In this document: positions 25,478 through 33,839 of the stretch, piece by piece | Layout of the letters: every line of letters begins with the position of its first letter | How positions within the stretch are numbered: position 1 is the first letter of the stretch | Assembly: GCA_045106815.1 (NCBI GenBank) | Contig: JBGCFG010000003.1 | Span: 1-64,000, forward strand | Direction: 5' to 3' | Origin: JAUIAI01 sp045106815 | Lineage (GTDB): Bacteria; Pseudomonadota; Gammaproteobacteria; Burkholderiales; Burkholderiaceae_E | Length of the DNA stretch: 64,000 nucleotides | Translations under genes and position numbers: made by a program | The notes under the pieces: generated by a model | Database searches by the model: none | The model's input: the letters and a program-made list of their open reading frames with translations, nothing else | What the model was told of the DNA's origin: nothing

Positions 25478-26359
25478 ATGGAGTTGCTAACGTCCGCACT
25501 CATTAGCGGGTTAGGCCTGGGCAGCATGTACGGCCTGATGGCGCTGGGTTTCTACGTGACCTACGCGGTATCAGGGACCGTCAACTTTGCCCAGGGCAGC
25601 TCCATGATGCTCGGCGCTGTGCTTACCTTCACGTTTGCACAAACGTTGGGCTGGCCGTTGCTGCCCGCCATTTTTCTGGCCTTGTGCTTGTGTGCGGTCT
25701 ACGGCTTAATCGTTGAACTTTTAGCGGTACGTCCATTCGCCAGCCGCGGCTCAGATGCATGGCTGATTGCGACAGTGGCGCTGGGGATTGTGCTCGACAA
25801 CCTGGTGATGTTTACCTTTGGCAAAGAGCCTCGATCCCTGCCCTCACCCCTGGCTCAAACACCGATGCGCTGGGGTGAAATGGGGCTCGGGGTTTACCCA
25901 TTGCAGCTATTAATTCCTTTGCTCGGCTTGGGTCTGGCCGCGGCGCTGCATTTCATATCGTCGCGCACACGCTGGGGCGTTGCGATGGTGGCCGTCTCGC
26001 AAAACCGTGATGCAGCGCGTTTGATGGGCATTCCCATCAAACGCGTGGTTGCCATCGCATTTGCGCTCTCCACCTTGTTTGCCGGCATTGCCGGCGTACT
26101 CATTGCGCCGCTGATGAATGTGCACTCAGACATGGGCACCTTGTTCGGCCTGAAGGCATTTGCGGTGGCCATTCTCGGCGGCATTACCAGCGCCTGGGGC
26201 GTGATGATTGCAGGGCTGATTTACGGATTAACCGAGGCCTTGATCACCACAACGCTTGGCTCGAGCTACACCTACATCATCACCTTTGCCCTCGTGATTT
26301 GCGCCCTCGCCTGGCGGCCGGACGGTTTGTTCGGCAAAGCCGCTGTTCATAAGGTCTGA
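25478..26359 (+). CDS. Branched-chain-type ABC permease (LivH-like)
   Basis: A 293-residue inner-membrane permease with about eight hydrophobic segments. It has the LivH opening (L-G-L-G-S-M-Y-G-L-M-A-L-G), the V-N-F-A-Q-G motif and a C-terminal A-F-A-V-A-I-L-G-G coupling segment. GGAG precedes the ATG. It lies 34 bases after the binding-protein gene and 3 bases before the fused LivM-LivG-LivF gene. Confidence 0.9.
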   Translation: MELLTSALISGLGLGSMYGLMALGFYVTYAVSGTVNFAQGSSMMLGAVLTFTFAQTLGWPLLPAIFLALCLCAVYGLIVELLAVRPFASRGSDAWLIATVALGIVLDNLVMFTFGKEPRSLPSPLAQTPMRWGEMGLGVYPLQLLIPLLGLGLAAALHFISSRTRWGVAMVAVSQNRDAARLMGIPIKRVVAIAFALSTLFAGIAGVLIAPLMNVHSDMGTLFGLKAFAVAILGGITSAWGVMIAGLIYGLTEALITTTLGSSYTYIITFALVICALAWRPDGLFGKAAVHKV

Positions 26360-26362
26360 TTG

Positions 26363-28966
26363 ATGAGTTCTCAAGCAATGGCCGGCAAGACCTCAGCAAC
26401 GCTTGCCCCTAAGCCAGCTGGAAACAAAACAAGCTCGCGGCTACCTGCCGGCACGCTGATGCCACTACTACTCACACTTGGGCTGCTTGGGGTTGGTGCT
26501 GTGGCGAGCTTTTCGCTTAACGGCTACTACGTCTTTGTGCTTGCCAATGTTGCGTTACTCGCGTTGTGCGGCATTGGCCTGAACGTGTTGTTGGGCCTGA
26601 CGGGCCAGATCTCGTTTGGCCATGTTGGCTTCTATGCAATTGGCGCCTACACCACCGCCATTTTGATGACATCGCTCGAATGGTCGTTCTGGATTGCATG
26701 GCCCATTGCCGCCATGGTCGCTGGTGCCATGGGCGCATTCCTCGCGTTACCTGCGTTGAGAGTCAAAGGCCCCTACCTCGCGATGATCACGATTGCATTC
26801 GGGTTCATTGTTGAGCACAGCATTGTCGAGATGCGTGGCCTCACCGGTGGGCAGAACGGCATCATGGGCATCTTTGGCCCTAACCTTGGCAGTTTTGCGC
26901 AAGGCGAACATGCGATGGCACTCCTGGCGCTTGCCGCCGTTGCGGTTGCGCTGATCGCATACACCTGGCTATCCACTGGCACCTGGGGTGCCGCGATGCG
27001 AGCGGTGCGAGATTCCGAAACAGCATCAGAGTCAGTTGGCTTCAACCCGCTCGTCATCAAGACGGTTGCTTTTGTCGTGTCTGCCGTGTGTGCCGGTGCG
27101 GCTGGCGCTGTGTTTGCGCCACTGTCGGGCTTTGTCACGCCCCATACCTTTGGGTTTATGCAATCGATTCTCTTCGTACTGGTCGTAATGTTGGGTGGAG
27201 CGGGTTCAATTGCCGGGCCTGTATTTGGTGCGATTATTGTCGGCTTGCTTCCCGAAGTGCTGGCTGGGATGGAAGAGTTCAGGCTCCTGTTTTTCGGTGC
27301 TTTGTTGCTGCTGGTCTTATGGCTTGCGCCAAACGGACTCACGGGTTTGTGGCACAGCATTGTTAAAAAATTGCGCCCAAAAACCCACGCCGCGGCTGCA
27401 AGCGCCGAGCTAACGCCAGCACTTGATCTACCAGCGCGTGAAAGATCGGCCCTATCAGTCAACGCTCTAACCATGCGCTTTGGTGGTGTCACTGCGGTGA
27501 ACGCGCTCAGCCTGACCTGCCCGACCGGGCAGGTCACCAGCCTGATAGGGCCAAACGGTGCTGGCAAAACAACTGTCTTGAATATGCTGTCCGGCTTCTA
27601 CCAGCCGGGTGAAGGCAGTTTCTCGCTGGGCAACAAAGGACTCGCCGGACAGAAGGCGCTGCAAATTTCTCGCGCTGGCATTGCCCGCACCTATCAAACA
27701 TCGCAGCTATTCGATTCACTCAGTGTTCAGGCCAATGTCGTGATAGCAATGAGTCGCGGCATGCTTGGCCCGCTGTTTGGTGCAGGCCACCTTGTCTCCA
27801 GCACCGCACAAAACCGTGCGCTTGGGCTGCTCGCCGCCTGCGGCTACACCGGCCACCCTGACACCCTCGCAAGCGACCTCCCCCATGTGGACCGGCGGCT
27901 CGTTGAAGTCGCGCGAGCACTGGCGGCTGACCCTGATGTGTTACTGCTTGATGAACCGGCCGCCGGTCTATCCAGGGAAGACAAAGAGCGCATCGCGACC
28001 CTACTGCGCAAAATCGCCGATGCCGGCGTTGCGGTGCTGCTGGTTGAACATGACATGCCACTCGTGATGGGCATCTCCGATCAGGTGGTTGTTTTGGATG
28101 CCGGCGAGCACCTTGCCAGCGGCGCGCCGGCCGCCATTCAGGCGAACCCGCTCGTGAAAGAGGCGTATCTTGGCGACGCTGACGGCCTGACCGCCAAAAT
28201 AGACGGGTCACCTGGACACTCGTATGCGGTGACGCAGTCTGACGCGCCAGACGTGGCGCTAGAGGTCAAAGACATGACAGCCGGCTATGGGGCGGCCCCC
28301 GTGCTGAAGCAAGTTAGCCTCACGATTCATCGCCAGGAAGCCGTTGCGTTGCTGGGTGCAAACGGCGCGGGAAAATCCACTCTTTTGCGCTCAATTATTG
28401 GCCTGCATCGACCAACGAGTGGAGACATTAGCCTGGACGGAACATCGATTGCCGCCACCAGCACGGAAGCTATTACGGCGAAAGGTATGGTCCTGGTACC
28501 CGAGGGCCGGCAGGTCTTTCCTGACTTGAGCGTTGCCGACAATTTGCGACTGGGCGCATTCATTGATCCGATTGCTCAGACGCAAGGCGTTGAAGAAATG
28601 CTCGCACGCTTTCCACGCCTTAAAGAAAGGCTGCATCAGCCAGCTGGATTACTCTCAGGCGGCGAACAACAAATGCTCGCGATTGGCCGCGCCCTGATGT
28701 CACGCCCCCACTGCTTACTACTGGACGAACCATCTCTGGGTCTGGCACCCAAGATTATTGAAGAATTATTCACCGCGTTGGATGGCCTCAAGCGCGACGG
28801 TATGACGCTCCTGCTGGTTGACCAGATGGCAACGCTGGCACTAGCAGTCGCTGACCGTGCGTATGTGATGGAAGCCGGAGAAATTGTCGCGCAAGGCACT
28901 GCCAGCGAAATCGCCGCCAACGATGCATTGACCCAGGCCTATTTGGGCAGCACATCGCATAACTGA
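26363..28966 (+). CDS. Fused LivM-LivG-LivF ABC transporter protein
   Basis: An 867-residue fusion of three usually separate subunits. Residues ~1-345 form the LivM-type permease (G-L-T-G-Q-I-S-F-G-H is typical). Residues ~365-610 form the LivG-type ATPase, with Walker A GPNGAGKTT near 395 and Walker B L-L-L-D-E-P. Residues ~630-867 form the LivF-type ATPase, with Walker A GANGAGKST near 665 and LSGGEQQ intact. In the LivG part the signature normally reading LSYGxQ is L-P-H-V-D-R, so that site is degenerate. Reading is continuous with no internal stop. ATG at 26363 follows the livH stop by 3 bases. Confidence 0.9.
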   Translation: MSSQAMAGKTSATLAPKPAGNKTSSRLPAGTLMPLLLTLGLLGVGAVASFSLNGYYVFVLANVALLALCGIGLNVLLGLTGQISFGHVGFYAIGAYTTAILMTSLEWSFWIAWPIAAMVAGAMGAFLALPALRVKGPYLAMITIAFGFIVEHSIVEMRGLTGGQNGIMGIFGPNLGSFAQGEHAMALLALAAVAVALIAYTWLSTGTWGAAMRAVRDSETASESVGFNPLVIKTVAFVVSAVCAGAAGAVFAPLSGFVTPHTFGFMQSILFVLVVMLGGAGSIAGPVFGAIIVGLLPEVLAGMEEFRLLFFGALLLLVLWLAPNGLTGLWHSIVKKLRPKTHAAAASAELTPALDLPARERSALSVNALTMRFGGVTAVNALSLTCPTGQVTSLIGPNGAGKTTVLNMLSGFYQPGEGSFSLGNKGLAGQKALQISRAGIARTYQTSQLFDSLSVQANVVIAMSRGMLGPLFGAGHLVSSTAQNRALGLLAACGYTGHPDTLASDLPHVDRRLVEVARALAADPDVLLLDEPAAGLSREDKERIATLLRKIADAGVAVLLVEHDMPLVMGISDQVVVLDAGEHLASGAPAAIQANPLVKEAYLGDADGLTAKIDGSPGHSYAVTQSDAPDVALEVKDMTAGYGAAPVLKQVSLTIHRQEAVALLGANGAGKSTLLRSIIGLHRPTSGDISLDGTSIAATSTEAITAKGMVLVPEGRQVFPDLSVADNLRLGAFIDPIAQTQGVEEMLARFPRLKERLHQPAGLLSGGEQQMLAIGRALMSRPHCLLLDEPSLGLAPKIIEELFTALDGLKRDGMTLLLVDQMATLALAVADRAYVMEAGEIVAQGTASEIAANDALTQAYLGSTSHN

Positions 28967-28982
28967 ACGAGCCAAAACCTGA

Positions 28983-29172
28983 CTACTCCTGGCGTTGCCG
29001 CGTTAACGAGCGTTTGATTGCAAGCACAACGCCTCCGGCCAGCAATCCCCAAAAAGCGCCCGAAACGCCGAGGAGCGTCACGCCAGCAGCCGAGAACAGG
29101 AAGGTCACTGCCGCAGCCTCACGGGTGTCTTCGGTCTTAAAAGCAGCAACACAGGCCACCGCAAAGGCCGGA
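28983..29172 (-). pseudogene. Truncated benE (benzoate/H+ symporter), 3' end only
   Basis: Read leftward, this stretch encodes about 62 residues ending at TAG (28983-28985): R-E-A-A-A-V-T-F-L-F-S-A-A-G-V-T-L-L, then G-A-F-W-G-L-L-A-G. This is the C-terminal pattern of BenE benzoate transporters. The other ~320 residues of the family are absent, because the sequence changes near 29172 into glyoxalase-like coding on the other strand. It is a remnant from a deletion or rearrangement. Confidence 0.7.
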
Positions 29173-29382
29173 ATGGGCTATGAGCAGGGCACCGCATTTG
29201 GCAATATCTCCCTGGCGGTCAATGATCTTTATGGCCTCGTTCATTTTTTGGAAGAAAGTGGCGTGACGATCAAGCGACCGGCTGGCGAGCTGACAATTAC
29301 GCCAACAGAAACCGGCAAGATCTACACGCTTGCTCATATAGCTGACCCGGACGGCGATAGGATTGAGTTGATGCAGGCATAG
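29172..29382 (+). pseudogene. Truncated glyoxalase I-like gene, 3' half only
   Basis: From about 29172 the plus strand encodes some 69 residues resembling the second half of lactoylglutathione lyase: G-Y-E-Q-G-T-A-F-G-N-I-S-L-A-V, then H-I-A-D-P-D-G-D-R-I-E-L-M. The Glu of I-E-L-M would be a metal ligand. The first half of the family (~65 residues with the first His and Glu) is missing. The frame runs back through the antisense of the benE remnant, giving a chimeric reading frame unlikely to be a working protein. Confidence 0.65.
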
Positions 29383-29400
29383 GAGCTGCCGATATCAGCG

Positions 29401-30342
29401 CTATTGCCTGGGTACAAAAACCTCCGTGTCTGGATAGAAGTTGTACCAGGCAAACCAATAGGCTTTGGTCGTGACTAAATCATTGCCGTTGGAATCTGTG
29501 GCGTGGGCTGAATTGTCTTTGGCGCTCCAATGAATATTGATTGATTGCCCTGCAAAGTTGTCTACAAACCTTTCCTGGCCGTGATTTCTCAGCTCTATGA
29601 ACGGATACGCCTTGTATTCGCCGTTAATCTCAATGCCCATCACAGGCTCTTTTGTATGAAACTTCTTTGGCGCCTGCCTCAGCACCTCGAAGAAAAGCTG
29701 CTCTGATTCTTCATAGCCGCTAAAGGGCTGGTGGCGATAGTTGCGTGTAAAGCCCTGAGACTCTGACAACACCAGTGTTTTCGGGTTAGCAGCTAACCAT
29801 GCCCGCCAGGTCGTCACCTGCAGGGGAAGCTGCTCAAGGCCCGACCCAACCAGCGGCCCGGCGATTGCTTTGCCATCAATCTGCGTCCAAAGTGACTCTG
29901 TCTCTTTGTCATATAAAACAAGGTCGCTGTTGTAAAGCAAGCCCGATACCCCAAAGCTCAGGTTCCGCTTACCAGCCTTCGAGGCAAAAGCCACGCCAGA
30001 GCCACACAATGGGCAGTAAACGATGATAAAGCCCTGTCCATCCTGCTCATCATTGACAATCTCATGCCAGTTCAGAATGTAGAGAGGATAGGCAAAGGTT
30101 TTGCCATTGAGATTAATGCCAAGGACGAGGTCTTCTTCGCGTACAAATTCTGCTTGGGCGCCCGGCTGATAGTCAGGAGAAAAAATCGCCGGAATTTCAT
30201 CTCTCGCTGGCCCGCCTCGCGCTAGCACGTCGGCATTGACTGACAGATTGCTGATGTCAAAGCCATTCAAGTCTTTTGCGAAAGCACTGCTTGAAAAACT
30301 CACGATTGCAAGGACTGAAATGACAAACGTCCAAAACCTCAT
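29401..30342 (-). CDS. DUF3179 family exported protein
   Basis: A 313-residue protein with a signal peptide ending in A-F-A near residue 22. It matches DUF3179, whose hallmark C-P-L-C-G-S-G is present with Cys110 and Cys113; this pair suggests a metal or redox site. The W-H-E-I-V-N-D motif just before it is also conserved. Probable location is the periplasm. The DUF2141 lipoprotein gene lies 12 bases upstream on the same strand. Function of the family is unknown. Confidence 0.85.
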   Translation of the reverse strand: MRFWTFVISVLAIVSFSSSAFAKDLNGFDISNLSVNADVLARGGPARDEIPAIFSPDYQPGAQAEFVREEDLVLGINLNGKTFAYPLYILNWHEIVNDEQDGQGFIIVYCPLCGSGVAFASKAGKRNLSFGVSGLLYNSDLVLYDKETESLWTQIDGKAIAGPLVGSGLEQLPLQVTTWRAWLAANPKTLVLSESQGFTRNYRHQPFSGYEESEQLFFEVLRQAPKKFHTKEPVMGIEINGEYKAYPFIELRNHGQERFVDNFAGQSINIHWSAKDNSAHATDSNGNDLVTTKAYWFAWYNFYPDTEVFVPRQ

Positions 30343-30354
30343 GCTGTCCTCGCA

Positions 30355-30864
30355 CTATCGCACTAGGCGAATGTCGATTTCGGTGTCCTGGGTAACAGAC
30401 ACTTTAGATCGATCAAAAGTCGGTGGCCTGAAGCTCCCATCGCTATTGGAGAACCCATACGGTTCTTCAGGGAAGATCCACAAGAATCTGTCCAGGTCTC
30501 GATTCAGGTTCAGATCCTGAAAGACAACAACGCCGTACTCACCCGGGGGAATGCCGTTGATCTCAATCGTTTGAGATTCGCCCGTGACGAAATTAATTCG
30601 CCCTCTGGCCATGCCGTACTTGTCCAACCATCTGTCCTCGCTGTCGTACAGCGCCAATAGAAGGGCTCCCTCACAGCATTGGAGATTGTGTACGTTGACA
30701 ACAAGCGACAGCTTTCCCTCGATTGGAGGGGCTGGTTCCGTTGGAGTCGTGCTGCAGGCCGTTAAGCTCAATGCCAACGCGACAAGGATGATTGCCAGTT
30801 TCAACAGTGATTTTCTCCACAACCGAAATTCGTCCCAGCTACGCCGTGCGTAGAGTCGCCGCAC
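30355..30864 (-). CDS. DUF2141 domain lipoprotein
   Basis: Up to 169 residues. A signal ends at lipobox L-T-A-C, followed by a DUF2141 beta-sandwich domain: L-S-L-V-V-N-V, then G-A-L-L-L-A-L-Y-D-S, and the P-P-G-E-Y-G-V-V-V-F-Q-D-L-N signature with N-x-N-x-D-L-D next to it. The start is uncertain: GTG at 30864 gives a long N-terminus, while CTG or TTG codons about 20 residues later would give a more usual signal peptide. Likely cotranscribed with the DUF3179 gene. Confidence 0.75.
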   Translation of the reverse strand: MRRLYARRSWDEFRLWRKSLLKLAIILVALALSLTACSTTPTEPAPPIEGKLSLVVNVHNLQCCEGALLLALYDSEDRWLDKYGMARGRINFVTGESQTIEINGIPPGEYGVVVFQDLNLNRDLDRFLWIFPEEPYGFSNSDGSFRPPTFDRSKVSVTQDTEIDIRLVR

Positions 30865-30984
30865 GAGACCGCTATCGCAAGATCCAGACGGCAGCTGTTC
30901 GTTGTCAGGCGCTGTTTGTCAGCTCTGCTTCCGATTGCTTACAGGGCGGCTTCTGATGCAGTACTCAGTTTGACGGAGTGGCAT

Positions 30985-31707
30985 CTACGGGTTGCCAAAT
31001 AACCGGCCCCACCCTGTTACCTGGGCAGGGTCACCACCGGCGAGCCGCAGGCCAGTCCACACGGCGGCAGAGGTGGAGTCAATAATTGGAATACCCAGCT
31101 CTTCCTCTAGCGCGGCCGCCTGAGTAGCGCCGCGCATATTGGTACACATAACGGTAATCGCATCGGGCTTGCTGGCCGCCACTTCGCGGATTAGCCCGGC
31201 AACCCGTTCTTCTGAAAACTGAGCAAACTCAAAGTTACGATGCTCGCCCATGTGTCGCTCTGCAATACACTCAAAACCACTTGCGGCATAGTTTTGAATT
31301 ATCGCCTCTTGAATCTCATCAATATACGGCGTAACCAGGCCAAAGCGCTTAACCTCATGCCGTGCGAACAATTCGTTGACAGCCAGAACGGATGAGCCCG
31401 CCGCAATGCCCGTGGCGCGTGTGATCTCAGCGCAAAGGTGCTCGTCTTTATCAAAACCGAGCCAACTGGCAGCGGTACCGCTCCAGACGATTGAACCGAC
31501 GCGCGCGTGAGCGAGCAAGTGCGCTGCCGCCAATTGCTTGTCAATGGTGAACTGCGCCTGAGATGACGGTGCATTGCTTATCTCCGTCACCTCGAACCGC
31601 CCAAAATGAGCGGATGTATTGGGTAACTCACTCACAATGGCGCTTGTGACTGGCTCCAGCACTGTGTTGGACGATGGCGTTAAAACGCCTAGTAGGGTCT
31701 GGGTCAT
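30985..31707 (-). CDS. Asp/Glu racemase superfamily: AMDase/maleate isomerase-like
   Basis: A 240-residue cytoplasmic enzyme of the maleate isomerase/arylmalonate decarboxylase group. T-P-S-S-N-T (10-15) is the substrate-holding motif. Cys188 sits in V-M-C-T-N-M. The partner position, which is a Cys in two-cysteine isomerases and racemases, is Gly77 (W-S-G-T). A Gly/Cys188 arrangement is characteristic of arylmalonate decarboxylases, so decarboxylation or another single-cysteine reaction is favoured by inference. It is last in an operon with an alpha/beta hydrolase 9 bases upstream. Confidence 0.8.
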   Translation of the reverse strand: MTQTLLGVLTPSSNTVLEPVTSAIVSELPNTSAHFGRFEVTEISNAPSSQAQFTIDKQLAAAHLLAHARVGSIVWSGTAASWLGFDKDEHLCAEITRATGIAAGSSVLAVNELFARHEVKRFGLVTPYIDEIQEAIIQNYAASGFECIAERHMGEHRNFEFAQFSEERVAGLIREVAASKPDAITVMCTNMRGATQAAALEEELGIPIIDSTSAAVWTGLRLAGGDPAQVTGWGRLFGNP

Positions 31708-31716
31708 CTCTAGCTG

Positions 31717-32607
31717 CTAAGTATTGTTTGACGGATGAGCGTACATGATCGAGTCGAGCACCGGCAGCAAATACTCGCGAAACCTCGCTGGGTTCTCACT
31801 CATCGGGAAGTGCCCGAGCCCCTGCATGATGCTCACTTGCGCACCCGGAATACGTTGAGCGGTTGCCTGTGTGTTCTCCGCCCGGCAAGAGTAGTCATAT
31901 TCACCCGTCATTAGATACACCGGGCAAACACTTGTATCGATCCGAGCCGCGTGCTGCTGAAACTGGGAGTCAGATCTAAAAAAGTGCATGTCGCCTTTGA
32001 AAACGCCAGAGCCACCCTGGTGGTAGTGCCAAAGCGTTTCATGCCGATAGTCGGGTGGACTTTGCGGAGCGACCAAACCAGAAACCAGCGAGGCGCAAAA
32101 CTCGCCACTGTCAAACGCGGCGCTTGTAAGCCAACTATCGTCCCACCAAGGCGATGGTTGGTCGGTCGCCTCAAGGCCAATCACCGCTCCCAACTGCTTG
32201 CCGGCATCTGCCGCGAGGCGAAACACAACACGTCCTCCCATTGAGCAGCCCATCACCACGGGTTGGTCAAGGCCCAGCGTTTTGCAAAACGCCAGGATCA
32301 TTGCGACATAAAAATCGCTGGTGAGTTTGTATTCTTCTTTTTGCCAGCCAACGGGTGGGTCTGACTTCCCGTGCCACGGCAAATCGAAGGCAATCACTTC
32401 GAAGCGGTCGGTTACTTGGGGGTCATTCATCAAGTGCCGGAACTGACTTGAATGAGCGCCCGCCGTATGCAGACAAACCAACGGCACACCGCTGCCAGCC
32501 GACTCAAAATAAATGCGGTAAGACTGCCCATCGACTGTCACTGGGATATACCGACCAACGATCGGCTCCACCAGGGACTCAACACCAGAATTCTCTCGCC
32601 CACTCAT
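31717..32607 (-). CDS. Alpha/beta hydrolase
   Basis: A 296-residue alpha/beta-hydrolase-fold enzyme. The oxyanion region is C-L-H-T-A-G, the nucleophile elbow is G-C-S-M-G-G, and the likely catalytic His is in G-L-G-H-F-P-M near the C-terminus. No signal peptide. The start overlaps the end of the SCP2-like gene by 4 bases (translational coupling), and the AMDase-like gene follows after 9 bases. It may cleave a C-C, ester or thioester bond in the same small pathway. Confidence 0.85.
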   Translation of the reverse strand: MSGRENSGVESLVEPIVGRYIPVTVDGQSYRIYFESAGSGVPLVCLHTAGAHSSQFRHLMNDPQVTDRFEVIAFDLPWHGKSDPPVGWQKEEYKLTSDFYVAMILAFCKTLGLDQPVVMGCSMGGRVVFRLAADAGKQLGAVIGLEATDQPSPWWDDSWLTSAAFDSGEFCASLVSGLVAPQSPPDYRHETLWHYHQGGSGVFKGDMHFFRSDSQFQQHAARIDTSVCPVYLMTGEYDYSCRAENTQATAQRIPGAQVSIMQGLGHFPMSENPARFREYLLPVLDSIMYAHPSNNT

Positions 32608-33023
32608 GACACAACTCCTGCAGGCTCGCCCTGGGCGATGAATTGGCGCGGCGCTGCCATCAATGATTTGATAAATCCCAGATGGGTTCGCATCAATTCG
32701 ATATTACCTTCAATTCGGCAATGGCCGTAGGACGACATCGCCATCAGGTCATGAAACCCAGGTGGCGGTACCGGTTGCCAGAAGGTTTGCCAGGTCTCCG
32801 CACTTGCGCGCATTGTCAGGCCAGCGATTCGCATGTGCCAAGGGCCTGTCTCGGCCGCCGCAAGAGCGCCCTGCTTGATGCTGATCATCCAAGGGGTGTC
32901 ATCCCAATACAGGCAAAGCTCTAATGTGCAACGGTGGCCACGCACGGCAGCTTCCGCATCCGCCGCAAGGGCTACACGCCACCGCTCAAAAAAGGCCTCA
33001 TTGAGTACAACCTTACCGCTCAT
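32604..33023 (-). CDS. SCP2-like small protein
   Basis: A 139-residue protein with the pattern of sterol-carrier-protein-2-like domains: an amphipathic E-L-C-L-Y-W-D strand, G-P-W-H-M-R-I-A-G-L-T-M-R-A-S, and the W-Q-T-F-W-Q region. These bind hydrophobic ligands or acyl groups. It is translationally coupled to the alpha/beta hydrolase downstream. Function is inferred only from fold similarity. Confidence 0.55.
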   Translation of the reverse strand: MSGKVVLNEAFFERWRVALAADAEAAVRGHRCTLELCLYWDDTPWMISIKQGALAAAETGPWHMRIAGLTMRASAETWQTFWQPVPPPGFHDLMAMSSYGHCRIEGNIELMRTHLGFIKSLMAAPRQFIAQGEPAGVVS

Positions 33024-33062
33024 CCAGACTCTCCACTTTGTTCTACAGATTAATTTTGCGCT

Positions 33063-33758
33063 TCAAAGACGTGGTCTGCTTGGTCGCACTCTGGGCAGAC
33101 GCCAGCCCTTTTCCAACGCAAACACACGCAGTGCGCAGGCTGTTAAGGTGCCAAGCGCCATCGCGATTGGCTGGGCAACGTCAATCATGCTCAGACCCAA
33201 GAAGACCCACGCGCCGACAAACGCGCAGGTGGCATAAAGCTCCGTTCGCTGGAACACGCGCGGCACTTCATTGCAAACAACATCGCGAATCACGCCGCCG
33301 AAAGTTGCTGTGATCACCCCCATCATGCTTGCAATAAAGAGCGGCATGCCTGCTTTCACTGCGAAGGCTGCGCCACTGACCGCGAACAAGCCAAGGCCCA
33401 GCGCGTCCGGCCATTGCACCCAACGCGATTGTTCTCTTATAGGCCGCCTTCGCGTCAGCCAGGGCAAGGTAAGGCAGATGAGCAAGACAATCAAAACCCA
33501 CTCCTGATGAACAACCCAAAACAGGGGGCGTCGATCAATTAGCAGATCGCGTAGCGTACCGCCACCAAAGGCAGTCACGAATGACAACGCAAAATGCCCG
33601 ACCGGGTCCATCTCGCGCCGCTCGGCCTCCAGGTAGCCAGAAACAGCAAACGCCAGCAGCCCCAGGAGTTCTACCCACGCCAAAAGAGTCTGCACCGGTA
33701 GTAGCGTACTGTCTGGCAAAGCTGCGCTCCACTCAATTGAGGGGGGATGATAGAACAT
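33063..33758 (-). CDS. Trimeric intracellular cation channel family protein (UPF0126)
   Basis: A 231-residue inner-membrane protein with about seven hydrophobic segments and two copies of the TRIC/UPF0126 hallmark: F-G-G-G-T-L-R-D and F-G-G-V-I-R-D. Bacterial members form cation-selective trimeric channels. ATG at 33758 gives a family-like length; a frame extension to 33890 adds non-conserved sequence. It is divergent from the TDT transporter and 39 bases upstream of the SCP2-like gene. Confidence 0.88.
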   Translation of the reverse strand: MFYHPPSIEWSAALPDSTLLPVQTLLAWVELLGLLAFAVSGYLEAERREMDPVGHFALSFVTAFGGGTLRDLLIDRRPLFWVVHQEWVLIVLLICLTLPWLTRRRPIREQSRWVQWPDALGLGLFAVSGAAFAVKAGMPLFIASMMGVITATFGGVIRDVVCNEVPRVFQRTELYATCAFVGAWVFLGLSMIDVAQPIAMALGTLTACALRVFALEKGWRLPRVRPSRPRL

Positions 33759-33839
33759 CGCCCATGGGCAGCCCGTGGTACAAAGAGCGCCCAGTGCTTG
33801 TTGACCCACCCTACACATCGCCCTAATCAACTGGATGAC

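Noticed and set aside
26773..27567. Long open frame (264 codons) antisense to the LivMGF gene
   Set aside because: Shadow of the sense frame. It is Ser/Thr/Pro-rich with no family signature.
29014..29382. A 122-codon frame that could be read as one gene
   Set aside because: Its first half is antisense of a benE remnant and only the second half resembles glyoxalase. It is better explained as a junction of two broken genes.
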